A stretch of DNA of 62,207 nt, taken from Terriglobia bacterium. GTDB lineage: Bacteria > Acidobacteriota > Terriglobia > Bryobacterales > Bryobacteraceae. Below the pieces are notes generated by a model. It worked only from the letters and a program-made list of their open reading frames with translations, ran no database searches and had not been told where the DNA came from. This document shows, piece after piece, positions 51,329 to 60,010 of the stretch. A program made the position numbers and the translations under genes. How positions within the stretch are numbered: the stretch's first letter is position 1; each line of letters begins with the position of its first letter. The DNA is taken from assembly GCA_020073115.1 (NCBI GenBank), contig JAIQFU010000001.1, forward strand, positions 91,374 through 153,580, written 5' to 3'.

Positions 51329-52693
51329 CTAATCTCCGTCGCATTCGGCGGCCACTGCCTCTTCGTGCTTCGGCGGCTTCCCCGCCCCCAAGCCCAGCAC
51401 CGTATAATCGGCGACGGCGGAAATCGCCGCCTTGTCCAGCAGCCGCCAGCAATCCACCACTGCCACCCTGCCTTCCGGCCGCTCCAGGTCGGCGGCCCCT
51501 ACCCTTCGGAACTCCTCCCACGGCGTCGTGATCGCCAGCACGTCCGCCTGCCGGGCGCATTCGGAGGCGCTCGCCGCGAAAACCACGTTCCCCGCCAGGA
51601 GCGGCTTCGCGTTGTCCATCGCCGCCGGATCGTATACCGCCACCCGCGCGCCCGCGGCCGCCAGCCGCCTGGCGATCGCCAGTCCCTGCGATTCCTCCAC
51701 TACGTCGGTATCGGGCTTGTACGAGAGCCCCAGGATTCCCGCCGTCCCGCCTTGAGGCAGGCGCGAAAGAATCGCCTCCGCCACCCTCGGAATCTGCCGC
51801 CGGTTCACCCGGTCGGTGGCTTCCGCCAGGACCGCCGGAACGCCGTTCTTGCGCGCCATGGCCGAAAAAGCGATGTTGTCGCGCGGGAAACACGGGCCGC
51901 CGTATCCCAGCGCGCCCTTCAGGTACTTCCTGCCGATCCGCGAATCGCACCCGAGCGCGCCCGTGACCACATCCACGTCCGCTCCGGGCAGCGTTTCGCA
52001 TATTTGGGCCAGCATGTTCGCGTAGGAAATTTTCGTCGTCACGAACGTGTTGACCGAGATTTTCGTCAACTCGGCGTTCACGAAGTTCATGCGTTGAATC
52101 CGCGGATTGCTCTCGCACACCCCGCGGTAGAGGCTTTCCAGGAGCGCTCCCGACCGCTCGTCCGATTCGCCGATCAGAATCATGTCCGGGTTCAGCATGT
52201 CGCGGATCACGCTGCCCAGCGCGATGAATTCCGGGTTGTAACAGAGGCCGAAATCCGCGCCGCACTTTTTGCCGGAATGCGCCTCCAGGGCCGGAAGAAG
52301 ACGGCTTCCGGTGGAGCCCGGCATCACCGTGCTGCAGAGGGCGATCAGGCGCCACTCCTTCGTCTTCCGCAGCGCCCCGCCGATTTTCTCCGCCGCGCTC
52401 AGGACATAGCGCAAGGAGAACATCCCGTCGTCGCCCGATGGCGTCGGCACGATGATGAATGTGACGTCCGACTCCAGCACCGCCTGTTCGCAATCCAGCG
52501 TGGCCGAAAGGCGCGCCCGGTTCGCCGCGACCATCTCCTCCAGCCCGGTCTCGGTCACCGGCGCGCGTCCCTGCTGGAGCGCCGTGACGTAGGCGGGGTT
52601 GACGTCCACCCCGATCACCGCGTGCCCCTTGTGCGCCATCACGGCCGCCATGGGACCGCCCAGCTTCCCTAATCCGACCACCGCCAGCTTCAT
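51329..52693 (-). CDS. UDP-glucose/nucleotide-sugar 6-dehydrogenase
   Basis: A 454-residue enzyme of the UDP-glucose/GDP-mannose dehydrogenase family. The N-terminus is MKLAVVGLGKLGGPMAAVMA with a GxGxxG-type NAD site; YNPEFIALGS supplies the conserved Glu; the catalytic Cys is in GYGGPCFPRDN. It oxidises C6 of a nucleotide sugar, probably UDP-glucose or UDP-HexNAc. A run-on from NAD synthetase (2-base gap) places it in the same transcript. It is distinct from the AlgD-like enzyme at 48892. Confidence 0.9.
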   Translation of the reverse strand: MKLAVVGLGKLGGPMAAVMAHKGHAVIGVDVNPAYVTALQQGRAPVTETGLEEMVAANRARLSATLDCEQAVLESDVTFIIVPTPSGDDGMFSLRYVLSAAEKIGGALRKTKEWRLIALCSTVMPGSTGSRLLPALEAHSGKKCGADFGLCYNPEFIALGSVIRDMLNPDMILIGESDERSGALLESLYRGVCESNPRIQRMNFVNAELTKISVNTFVTTKISYANMLAQICETLPGADVDVVTGALGCDSRIGRKYLKGALGYGGPCFPRDNIAFSAMARKNGVPAVLAEATDRVNRRQIPRVAEAILSRLPQGGTAGILGLSYKPDTDVVEESQGLAIARRLAAAGARVAVYDPAAMDNAKPLLAGNVVFAASASECARQADVLAITTPWEEFRRVGAADLERPEGRVAVVDCWRLLDKAAISAVADYTVLGLGAGKPPKHEEAVAAECDGD

Positions 52694-52695
52694 CT

Positions 52696-54336
52696 CTATC
52701 CCTGTCTCGCTATGGGCATGCGCCAGCCGGCGCCGAACGCGCGGGAGGTCACCTTGAGAACCGGCGCCGCCTGCTTCCGCTTGAACTCCGCCATCCGGAC
52801 CAGCCGCAACACCCGCTGGACCGTCGCCTCGTCGAACCCCTGCGCCACGATCTCTTCCGCCGACTGATACTGCTCGATGTGCAGCTCCAGGATCTGGTCC
52901 AGCAGGTCATAGGGCGGCAGGCTGTCCTGATCCGTCTGGTCCGGCCGCAGCTCGGCCGACGGCGCCTTGGTCAGAATCGCTTCCGGGATCTCCGGGGTAT
53001 TGGCGTTGCGCCACCGCGACACGCGGTAGACCATGGTCTTCGGCAGGTCGGCGATTACCGCCAGCCCGCCATTCATGTCGCCGTACAGCGTGCAGTAGCC
53101 TACCGCCATCTCCGATTTGTTGCCCGTGGTCAGGAGCAGCGACCCGAACTTGTTCGAAAGCGCCATGAGCAGATTACCGCGGATGCGCGATTGGATATTC
53201 TCTTCCGTCACATCCGCGGGGTATCCGCGGAAGGCCTCGGCCACGACGCAGCCATAGGTGTTTACGATCTCCTCGATCGGCAGGACGATGGTTTTGATCC
53301 CGAGGTTTTTGGCGAGCTTCACGGAGTCGTCCACGCTGCCTGCGCTGGAATACCGGGAGGGCATCAGGACGCCCAGCACGTTCTCCGGGCCGAGCGCCGC
53401 GGCGGCGACAGCCGCCGTCAGGGCCGAGTCGATTCCGCCCGAGAGCCCCAGCAGCGCCTTGCGGAACCCCGTCTTACGCGCGTAATCCGAGACGCCCAAA
53501 ACCAGCGCGTTCCAGATCTCCGCCTCGGGCGTGAAATCGTCCGGGGCGATGGTTCCCGTGCCGCAGCCCAGGTCCGCGATCAGCACGTCCTCGTGAAAAC
53601 CCCGGGCCCGCGCAAACACCCGGCCCTGCGCGTCGAACGCGCAGCTCCGGCCGTCGAAGATCAGCTCGTCGTTCCCGCCCACCTGGTTCACGCACGCCAC
53701 GGGCAGGCCGTACTTCCGGGCCATATGCCCGAACATCTTCTCGCGCAGAAGCTGCTTCCCCACGGTGAAGGGCGATGCGGAAAGATTCAGGATGGCCTGC
53801 GCTCCCGCCCGCGCCAGCGCCTCGATCGGATCCTGGTGATACCGTCTGCGAAGCCAGAAATCGCGGTCGTTCCACACGTCCTCGCAGATGCTGACGCCCA
53901 ACCGGCGTCCTTTCCATTCGAGCATCTGCGGCCCCTGGGCGGGTTCGAAATAGCGGTCTTCGTCGAAAACGTCGTAGGTGGGGAGCAGGGTTTTGTGGAA
54001 CGCCGGCCCCACCGCGCCGTTCTCCAGCAACAGCGCGCTATTGAATAGCGGCCGGCCCATTTCCGACCGGTTTGGCGTGGCCACTCCCACCAACACGGGG
54101 GGCCCGTCCTTCACCGCCGCCGCGACCTCGGCGAGCGCCTCGCCCGAGCGGCGCACGAATCCCGGGATCATCAGCAGATCGCGCGGCAGATAGCCCATCA
54201 GGGCCAACTCCGAAGTGACGGCGAGCTCGGCGCCCTGAGCCCGCGCCGCGTGAACGCCGCGGACGATCAGCGAGGCGTTTCCCTTGAGATCGCCGGCCGT
54301 GGGGTTTACCTGGAGAAGTGCGATTCGCAAAAACAT
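52696..54336 (-). CDS. nadE: Glutamine-dependent NAD+ synthetase
   Basis: A 546-residue enzyme that makes NAD+ from deamido-NAD+, using glutamine as the ammonia source. The N-terminal nitrilase-type glutaminase domain has TSELALMGYLPRDLL (catalytic Glu), FHKTLLPTYDVFDE (Lys) and GVSICEDVW (Cys). The C-terminal synthetase has the PP-loop LLGLSGGIDSALTAAVA and TTGNKSEMAVGY. It is a housekeeping enzyme, near the right-hand end of the glycan region. Its start is ATG 54336; the divergent region upstream carries a long inverted repeat. Confidence 0.96.
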   Translation of the reverse strand: MFLRIALLQVNPTAGDLKGNASLIVRGVHAARAQGAELAVTSELALMGYLPRDLLMIPGFVRRSGEALAEVAAAVKDGPPVLVGVATPNRSEMGRPLFNSALLLENGAVGPAFHKTLLPTYDVFDEDRYFEPAQGPQMLEWKGRRLGVSICEDVWNDRDFWLRRRYHQDPIEALARAGAQAILNLSASPFTVGKQLLREKMFGHMARKYGLPVACVNQVGGNDELIFDGRSCAFDAQGRVFARARGFHEDVLIADLGCGTGTIAPDDFTPEAEIWNALVLGVSDYARKTGFRKALLGLSGGIDSALTAAVAAAALGPENVLGVLMPSRYSSAGSVDDSVKLAKNLGIKTIVLPIEEIVNTYGCVVAEAFRGYPADVTEENIQSRIRGNLLMALSNKFGSLLLTTGNKSEMAVGYCTLYGDMNGGLAVIADLPKTMVYRVSRWRNANTPEIPEAILTKAPSAELRPDQTDQDSLPPYDLLDQILELHIEQYQSAEEIVAQGFDEATVQRVLRLVRMAEFKRKQAAPVLKVTSRAFGAGWRMPIARQG

Positions 54337-54463
54337 CCTGTCCGGAAAAGCTTCGAAGAACCGAAACCGTCAGTGTAACAAGCCTGCACCGCCGGTGCTC
54401 GTCCTTGTGTGGCGCCGGGGTCGGGGCGTCTGACAGGATGCGAAAGTTCGCGAGAAACAGTTG

Positions 54464-54540
54464 GCCACGGATGAACACGGATGAACACGGATAACAACCA
54501 ATTCTTTTCTTATCCGTGTTTATCCGTGTTCATCCGTGGC
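54464..54540. repeat. 31-bp inverted repeat with internal direct repeats
   Basis: The arm at 54464-54494 and the arm at 54510-54540 are reverse complements with one mismatch and a 15-base loop. The left arm contains the tandem 10-base unit atgaacacgg twice. It lies between the divergent nadE and GT2 genes (gap 54337-54617), so a transcript in either direction would form a strong hairpin. It may be a dispersed repeat element. Confidence 0.85.
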
Positions 54541-54617
54541 GAAATCATTATTCCCGGAACCTGCTAACGCAGAAGAGCGATCGCCGGGCCGCCCCCCTGA
54601 TATATTGAGCAATTGCC

Positions 54618-55529
54618 ATGTCCCCCTCCTCGCCGCTGGTCAGTATTGTCACTCCGGCCTTTAATGCGGCGCGGTTTCTGCCGGACGCCATCGAGAGCGT
54701 CTTGTCCCAGGACTACCCGTCCATCGAGTACATCGTGGCCGATGGCGGGTCCACCGACGGAACCCTCGCTATCCTCGAACGCTACCGCGGGCGGCTCCGG
54801 TATTTCAGCGGCAGGGATAGCGGCCCCCCGGATGCCCTGCACCGCGGGTTTCTCCAGGCCCGCGGCCCGATCTTCGCCTGGCTCAACGCGGACGATGTCT
54901 ACCTCCCCGGGGCCGTCCGCACCGCCGTGGAGTTCCTTGCCGCCCATCCCGAAATCGATGTGACTTACGGCGAAGGATATTGGATCGACGAAACCGGGAA
55001 GGTCATCCGCCGCTACCCCACTCTGCCGTTTGACGGCAAGCTCCTGGAGCGCGACTGCTTCATCTGCCAGCCGGCGGCCTTCTTTCGCGCCTCCGCGTAC
55101 CGTCTTTGCAGCCTCGACCCCGGCGTGAAGCTCTCGTTCGATTACGATTTGTGGATTCGCATGGCGCAGCGCGGCCTGCGTTTCGCCGCGCTCCCGGAGT
55201 ATCTGGCCTGCACGCGCATGCACGCCGGGGCCGACACTCTCCATAAGCGCGATGCCATCTTTCAGACTTCCATGGGCCTCCTGCGGCGCCATTACGGCTA
55301 CGTTCCGCTTCCCTGGGTGTTCGGCTATACGGCCTACCTGACGGATGGCCGGGACCAGTTTTTCCAGCCGCTGCGGCCCTCGCTTCGCGTATACCTCGCC
55401 AGCCTTCCCGCCGGTTTACGGTATAACCCGAAACGGCGCCTCCGTTTTCTCGGTGAGTGGGCGTCCGCGCCATGGAAAGGAATAGCGCGGCGCTTCCGCG
55501 TCGCCAAGCAACCACACGATGGAGCCTAG
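54618..55529 (+). CDS. Glycosyltransferase, GT2 family
   Basis: A 303-residue GT-A enzyme. The N-terminus has VSIVTPAFNAARFLPDAIESVL, the nucleotide-binding VADGGSTDGT, and LNADDVYLPGAVR as the DXD-type metal site. The C-terminal part contains LSFDYDLWIRMAQRG and further family segments. It adds a sugar to the lipid-linked glycan. The ATG at 54618 is taken as the start. The gene overlaps the following membrane protein gene by 11 bases. Confidence 0.92.
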   Translation: MSPSSPLVSIVTPAFNAARFLPDAIESVLSQDYPSIEYIVADGGSTDGTLAILERYRGRLRYFSGRDSGPPDALHRGFLQARGPIFAWLNADDVYLPGAVRTAVEFLAAHPEIDVTYGEGYWIDETGKVIRRYPTLPFDGKLLERDCFICQPAAFFRASAYRLCSLDPGVKLSFDYDLWIRMAQRGLRFAALPEYLACTRMHAGADTLHKRDAIFQTSMGLLRRHYGYVPLPWVFGYTAYLTDGRDQFFQPLRPSLRVYLASLPAGLRYNPKRRLRFLGEWASAPWKGIARRFRVAKQPHDGA

Positions 55530-57339
55530 ACGACGTTCCCGCCGGCAACCGCCGATTCCCAAAGAGCCGGCCTCCGCCGCGCCCGCCCCGGCTCCGCTTC
55601 CGCCTGCTCCGGCCGGAGCCGGCGAAACCGGGAAGCCGGTTGCCGCCGGCCAGTGGAGCCTCCCCTACCCGGCGGCCGTGTTCTTCACCTGCCTCGCCGC
55701 GGCTTTTCTCTTTTTACTGCTCGGACCGTACTCCAACTTCGGCCCAATCGGCTATCTCGACCCCTGGTATTACACCGGCTACTTCATGCACTTTTCCTAT
55801 CTGGTCAAAGCCGCCGGAGCCACGTACTACGTTTCGCGGCTGCCATGGATCGTCCCCGGCCTGATCGTCTTCCGGATCGCGCAGCCCGCGGCCGCCACCG
55901 TCATTCTCAACGCCCTCATCCTGACCGTCTGCGCCATGTCTTTGTACTTCATCGTGTTGTGGCGGTACGGAAAATGGCCGGCTGTCCTGGCCTGCGTCGC
56001 GCTGGCCACCAATCCCTATTTCATTTACTCCGTCGCCTGGGACTATCCCGACGGTCCCGCCGTGGCCTACGCCTTCGTGGCTCTCCTGTTCTTTCTGCGG
56101 CCCAGGCAGGGCCGGACGCCGAATAGCCTCATCGGCGGCATGTTCCTGGCGTTCTCCGGATATACCAACCTTGCCGGGCTGCCGGTGCTCCTGTCCATGA
56201 TGACCATTCCCCTGTGGCGCAACAGGCGCTCCCTGAAGGCCCTGGCCGTGGAGATCTTCCGGGTTTTTTGCGGAGGGGTGGCCGCCACCGCCCTTCTGAT
56301 CCCGGTCTTCAAGGCGCTTGTCGGGCAATACATGTTTTTCAAGCCCCAGCTCGACCAGATTCAATACATTCGTTCGCACCCGGGTTACCTCGAAAGGATG
56401 TGGGGGACCGGCTATGCATGGCTGCCGTCCGCCTACCGGCTGGCGCCGGCGCTGCTCATGCTGCTTCTGGGAGCTTTGCTGCTGATCGCCCGGCGCAAGC
56501 GGAGCGACGCGTTCGTCCCCTGCTATCTTTTTCTGGCGGCGAACTCGATCCTGTTCGCCATCTTCGAATTCGTATTCCACAACGTGGGCCTGCGCGTTCC
56601 TTACGGCGGCACGTTCATGCTCACTCCCGTGCTGGGCTTCGCCGGCCTGCTCATCGGCGAATGCTGGCGTCCGGCCGCGCCGGAGGGCGGGGCGGCCCCG
56701 GCGCTGCGCTGCGCCGCGGTAGCCGCCTTCGGGCTGGCGTTGCCGTTCTGGTTCACGGCCCACCATCCGGCCTTCGTCCGCCCCGCCCTGATGGGGCCCA
56801 TCCTCATCGCGCTGGCCATCGCCGCGGGAACGGCCGTTGCCGCGCCCTTGCGCCGCTCGGCCTCGCTCTCCGCGCTGTCCTGCTGTCTCCTGTTCGCCGG
56901 CCTCTTCCTCGGGCCTGCCTGCGACAACGCGATTGCCTATCCTTTCCAAAACCACGCCGCGCTCTTTCGCTCCGTCGTAGGCATCGGCAGGCTGGTGGAT
57001 GCGGGCCTCGGGCCCGACCGCCGCATCCGCTTCTGGTATGACACGAACGAGCCCGCCGGACCGCTCTTCGACTCCGTCTCGTCCCTCTACTTGTGGGGAT
57101 ACCAGGATTACACTGCCAAATTGCCGGTGATCCCCGCGCGGGAATTCAAGGATATCTTCGAGGCCAATACAACCTTCGTGCACCTGACGACGGACCCCGC
57201 CAGGATCGCGCGGAGGGATCAGCTCCTGGCTGCCAGGGGAGTCGCAACGGCAAATGAGCGGCGCTGGAGCATCCCCTCCGAACTGGGGACGGTCTACGTA
57301 GCGATGGAGGACGTGACCGGCATGCCGGCGGCGCGGTAG
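55519..57339 (+). CDS. Polytopic membrane glycosyltransferase-like protein
   Basis: A 606-residue protein with a Pro/Ala-rich cytoplasmic N-terminus, about 10 hydrophobic segments and a soluble C-terminal domain. It shares DPWYYTGYFMH and AWDYPDGPAVAY with the membrane protein at 25048-27243, so the two are paralogues. The predicted role is transfer of a sugar or other group from a lipid carrier in the periplasm. No substrate is known. It is coupled to the GT2 gene upstream and ends before a 237-base gap. Confidence 0.7.
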   Translation: MEPRRRSRRQPPIPKEPASAAPAPAPLPPAPAGAGETGKPVAAGQWSLPYPAAVFFTCLAAAFLFLLLGPYSNFGPIGYLDPWYYTGYFMHFSYLVKAAGATYYVSRLPWIVPGLIVFRIAQPAAATVILNALILTVCAMSLYFIVLWRYGKWPAVLACVALATNPYFIYSVAWDYPDGPAVAYAFVALLFFLRPRQGRTPNSLIGGMFLAFSGYTNLAGLPVLLSMMTIPLWRNRRSLKALAVEIFRVFCGGVAATALLIPVFKALVGQYMFFKPQLDQIQYIRSHPGYLERMWGTGYAWLPSAYRLAPALLMLLLGALLLIARRKRSDAFVPCYLFLAANSILFAIFEFVFHNVGLRVPYGGTFMLTPVLGFAGLLIGECWRPAAPEGGAAPALRCAAVAAFGLALPFWFTAHHPAFVRPALMGPILIALAIAAGTAVAAPLRRSASLSALSCCLLFAGLFLGPACDNAIAYPFQNHAALFRSVVGIGRLVDAGLGPDRRIRFWYDTNEPAGPLFDSVSSLYLWGYQDYTAKLPVIPAREFKDIFEANTTFVHLTTDPARIARRDQLLAARGVATANERRWSIPSELGTVYVAMEDVTGMPAAR

Positions 57340-57576
57340 GGCGTCCAATCCCGAAACTCGGCCACGCAACCGAAGTGCCTGGATACAGGGCGTCTGTCTA
57401 TGGCGAACGGGGGCAGTTAGCATAAATCCAGCGTGAGTATTGCGCTGTGGCCGCCCTGCGGCCGATAACTAAAGATAATTCCGGTGGTGTGTTATCGTGA
57501 GCGATCGAGGATCGGGAAACCCGCTCCACCGCCCGAGCGGCTTATACGCCCCATTCGGTTCTGTAATAGTCCTGTT
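57340..57576. other. Intergenic region before the last methyltransferase
   Basis: A 237-base gap between two plus-strand genes. A short hairpin with 6-bp arms (ggccgc-cct-gcggcc) is at 57449-57463. AT-rich bases around 57465-57500 and TAATAGT near 57563 may belong to the promoter of the next gene. No gene is supported here. Confidence 0.35.
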
Positions 57577-58368
57577 ATGAGAATCGGCCGCACTTATTGG
57601 ACTCTGCAACGCTGGATCGCGCCCGGTCTCACGAATTCGCAGGATGCATATCGGGATAGTCTGCTAAGTCATCTGGCGAACCGGCCCCGATGGCTCGATC
57701 TCGGGTGCGGACATCAGTTTTTGCCGGACTGGGCCTGGACTCCGGACCCGCAACTGCTCTCCCGCCTGCCGCGGGTGGCCGGCGTAGACGCCGACCTGGG
57801 AAGCCTCCGGCGGCACGCTTCGCTGAAATACAGAGTCGGGGGCGACATCAGCAGGCTCCCGTTCGCGGCGGAGTCATTCGACCTGGTAACGGCAAACATG
57901 GTGATGGAGCATGTGGCGGACCCGGAGAGGACGCTCGAAGAAGTGAGTCGCGTCCTGGCGCCCGGGGGGTTGTTTCTCTTCCACACGCCGAATGTGGCCA
58001 GCCCCCTGGTATTTCTGGCGGCGCGCCTGCCGGACCGGTTCGTTAAGCTGGTGGTTCGAGTTCTCGAAGGCCGCGCGGAAGAAGACGTTTACCCGACGGT
58101 TTACGGGATCAACACGCGAGCCCGGGTGGCCGAACTCGGCGGCCGGGCGGGATTCCGCCTGGAGAGAGCGCAGTTGGCGGCCAACGGAGCGCTTACCGCG
58201 TCCCTGGGCCCCCTGGCGTTGTTCGAGCTCCTCTGTATCAGGATTACGGGTTGGCGGAGATTCCACTTTCTCAGACCGGCGATCATCGCGGCGCTTCGAA
58301 AGCCGCACGGGGAGACGAGCAGGGCCGCGGCGATGGGCGGCAACGGAACGGGTGGAGCCGCGGCATGA
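57577..58368 (+). CDS. Class I SAM-dependent methyltransferase
   Basis: A 263-residue methyltransferase. Motif I is WLDLGCGHQFLP, the acidic loop GVDADLGSL, and MVMEHVADPERTLEEVSRVLAPGGL is typical of Methyltransf_11. It starts at ATG 57577; an in-frame upstream extension is not coding-like. The stop overlaps the next start as ATGA. It probably methylates a glycan or lipid intermediate handled by the following membrane protein. Confidence 0.85.
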   Translation: MRIGRTYWTLQRWIAPGLTNSQDAYRDSLLSHLANRPRWLDLGCGHQFLPDWAWTPDPQLLSRLPRVAGVDADLGSLRRHASLKYRVGGDISRLPFAAESFDLVTANMVMEHVADPERTLEEVSRVLAPGGLFLFHTPNVASPLVFLAARLPDRFVKLVVRVLEGRAEEDVYPTVYGINTRARVAELGGRAGFRLERAQLAANGALTASLGPLALFELLCIRITGWRRFHFLRPAIIAALRKPHGETSRAAAMGGNGTGGAAA

Positions 58369-59876
58369 ACCGCACAGCCGGGGGACGGGCAGTATGGGCC
58401 ATCGACGCCGTGGCGCTCGCGGGCGCACTGGCGCTGTTCGCGGCGTTCGCCCCGGGCATCGTGAACCCGGCTCCATACGGCTACGACGAAGCCGATTACA
58501 TGTGGGCGGCCAACCTCGGGTTCCGTGCGAATTACCTGGACTCCGGCACGATGGCCGCATCCGGGTTTTTGCGCCTGGGCTTACAGGCGGCCAGGCATCA
58601 GATCACCGGCGGCGGCCTTTCGGCGTACATACGCGGGCGCAACGATGTTCTGTTCTATCGCCATTATCACGGACCCTTGTACTACAACGTAATCCACGCC
58701 ACGGCCCCTTTTCACGACGCGGATGAGCGGGGGACGCGCGGAGCGGGATTGCTGCTTCAGGCGCTCAGTTGCGTGGCGCTGTACGGAGGCGTGCGCTGGC
58801 TCATCAAGGGAACGGAGGGGCGAATCGCCGCGATTTTGTTCGCCGTTCTCTACCTGTTCAGCTCGGCGCAGATGGAGGCAGCGACGGTGATTGCGCCGCA
58901 CATCGTATTCATTTTCGTCGCCCTCGCGGCAACGATTCTGGCGGCGAAGTGGATGCGGACGGGCAGGTGGGCATATTGGTACGCGGCGGTGGCGGCCAGC
59001 GCCGCGGCCACGTGCACGCTCGAAGTCGGCATGGGCTTGATTCCGGCGCTGATAGCCTGCTGCTGGTTTCAACGGCGGGAATGTTTCAAGGGATGGACAC
59101 CCGGCCGCCTGCTCGGCTTTGCAGCCCGCTCGGCGGTTGTGTGGGCCGGCGCCCTGGTGGTGGTGTGGCCGCCGTCGCTGATGAAACTCTCGCTGTTGAA
59201 GGGCTGTTTTTTTATGGCGTACCTGGCCGGCGGGCGGTCCGCCGCGTTTGGCGGAACGGCGTTTCTCAACGGTTGGCGGCTGAGGCTGCTCGCCTCGCCG
59301 GTGGAGTGGATGGTGGTGGGCGCGGGGGTGGTTATTTCGATCGTGATGTTCCGCCGGCGCAAGGCATTTCCAGTTGCGGCGCTTCCGATCCTGGCGTTCG
59401 GCGTGACGATGCTGCTGGCCATGTTGCGGGTGAGCACGAACATGTCGAAGTACACGATCATCTACCTGGCGCCGCTGGAGTTGTTCGGGTGCATCCTGCT
59501 GGGCTACGGCTTGGCACGGCTGCGGCCGTGGCTGCGATATGGCTTGCCGGGATTGATCTGCGCCGGAGCGATCGCCGCGTGCGCGTGGCATTTCCAGCCG
59601 ATACGGGCGGCGGGCGGGAATTTGGACCCCGCTTCCTGGCGGCTGATCGAGTTCGCGCGGCAGGAACAACTCGGGACGAGCCGGGCGCTGGTTCCCCAGG
59701 ATCTGCTTCCGACGTTGCACTTCTACTTTCCGAAAGCCACTTTGCTAGGCTACCGCGACACCGGCGAAATCGCATCGCTGGCAGCCGGCCGGCGCCTGGA
59801 CGGCGCGCTCCTGACGGAGCCGGTTTTGAAGTACTCGCGGTTCGCGCCCGGCCGCGCCGAAGCCGGGGCCCGGTAG
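58365..59876 (+). CDS. GT39-like polytopic membrane glycosyltransferase
   Basis: A 503-residue membrane protein with about 9-11 hydrophobic segments. The N-terminal periplasmic loop has PYGYDEADYMWAANLGF, matching the Asp-Glu motif of the PMT/ArnT (GT39) family after the first helix. Such enzymes transfer sugars from polyprenyl carriers onto proteins or lipids outside the membrane. It is coupled to the preceding methyltransferase by an ATGA overlap, and a terminator-like structure follows. Confidence 0.75.
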   Translation: MNRTAGGRAVWAIDAVALAGALALFAAFAPGIVNPAPYGYDEADYMWAANLGFRANYLDSGTMAASGFLRLGLQAARHQITGGGLSAYIRGRNDVLFYRHYHGPLYYNVIHATAPFHDADERGTRGAGLLLQALSCVALYGGVRWLIKGTEGRIAAILFAVLYLFSSAQMEAATVIAPHIVFIFVALAATILAAKWMRTGRWAYWYAAVAASAAATCTLEVGMGLIPALIACCWFQRRECFKGWTPGRLLGFAARSAVVWAGALVVVWPPSLMKLSLLKGCFFMAYLAGGRSAAFGGTAFLNGWRLRLLASPVEWMVVGAGVVISIVMFRRRKAFPVAALPILAFGVTMLLAMLRVSTNMSKYTIIYLAPLELFGCILLGYGLARLRPWLRYGLPGLICAGAIAACAWHFQPIRAAGGNLDPASWRLIEFARQEQLGTSRALVPQDLLPTLHFYFPKATLLGYRDTGEIASLAAGRRLDGALLTEPVLKYSRFAPGRAEAGAR

Positions 59877-59925
59877 CCGGAGCACGATTCCCCGCGGGGC
59901 GATTCACAACCGGCTCAACTTTTTT
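59875..59925 (+). terminator. Rho-independent-like terminator
   Basis: Arms agccgg (59875-59880) and ccggct (59910-59915) enclose the palindrome ccccgcgggg, and a run of six T follows from about 59920. It lies at the end of the GT39-like gene, before the tail-fibre-like gene, and would end that transcript. Confidence 0.5.
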
Positions 59926-60010
59926 ATGTGATTGATTTTTAAAGATATTCATGTCCCTTTCCTGGCTGAGCGCGCGCGGGCGCATGGTAGTTTACGGGTG
60001 GAGGGGACGA

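Noticed and set aside
51312-52493. A 393-codon minus-strand frame overlapping the UDP-sugar dehydrogenase
   Set aside because: Shifted frame of a well-supported dehydrogenase; no motifs.
57449-57463. 6-bp hairpin as a terminator
   Set aside because: Short stem, no T tract, and more than 100 bases beyond the preceding stop; too weak to call.
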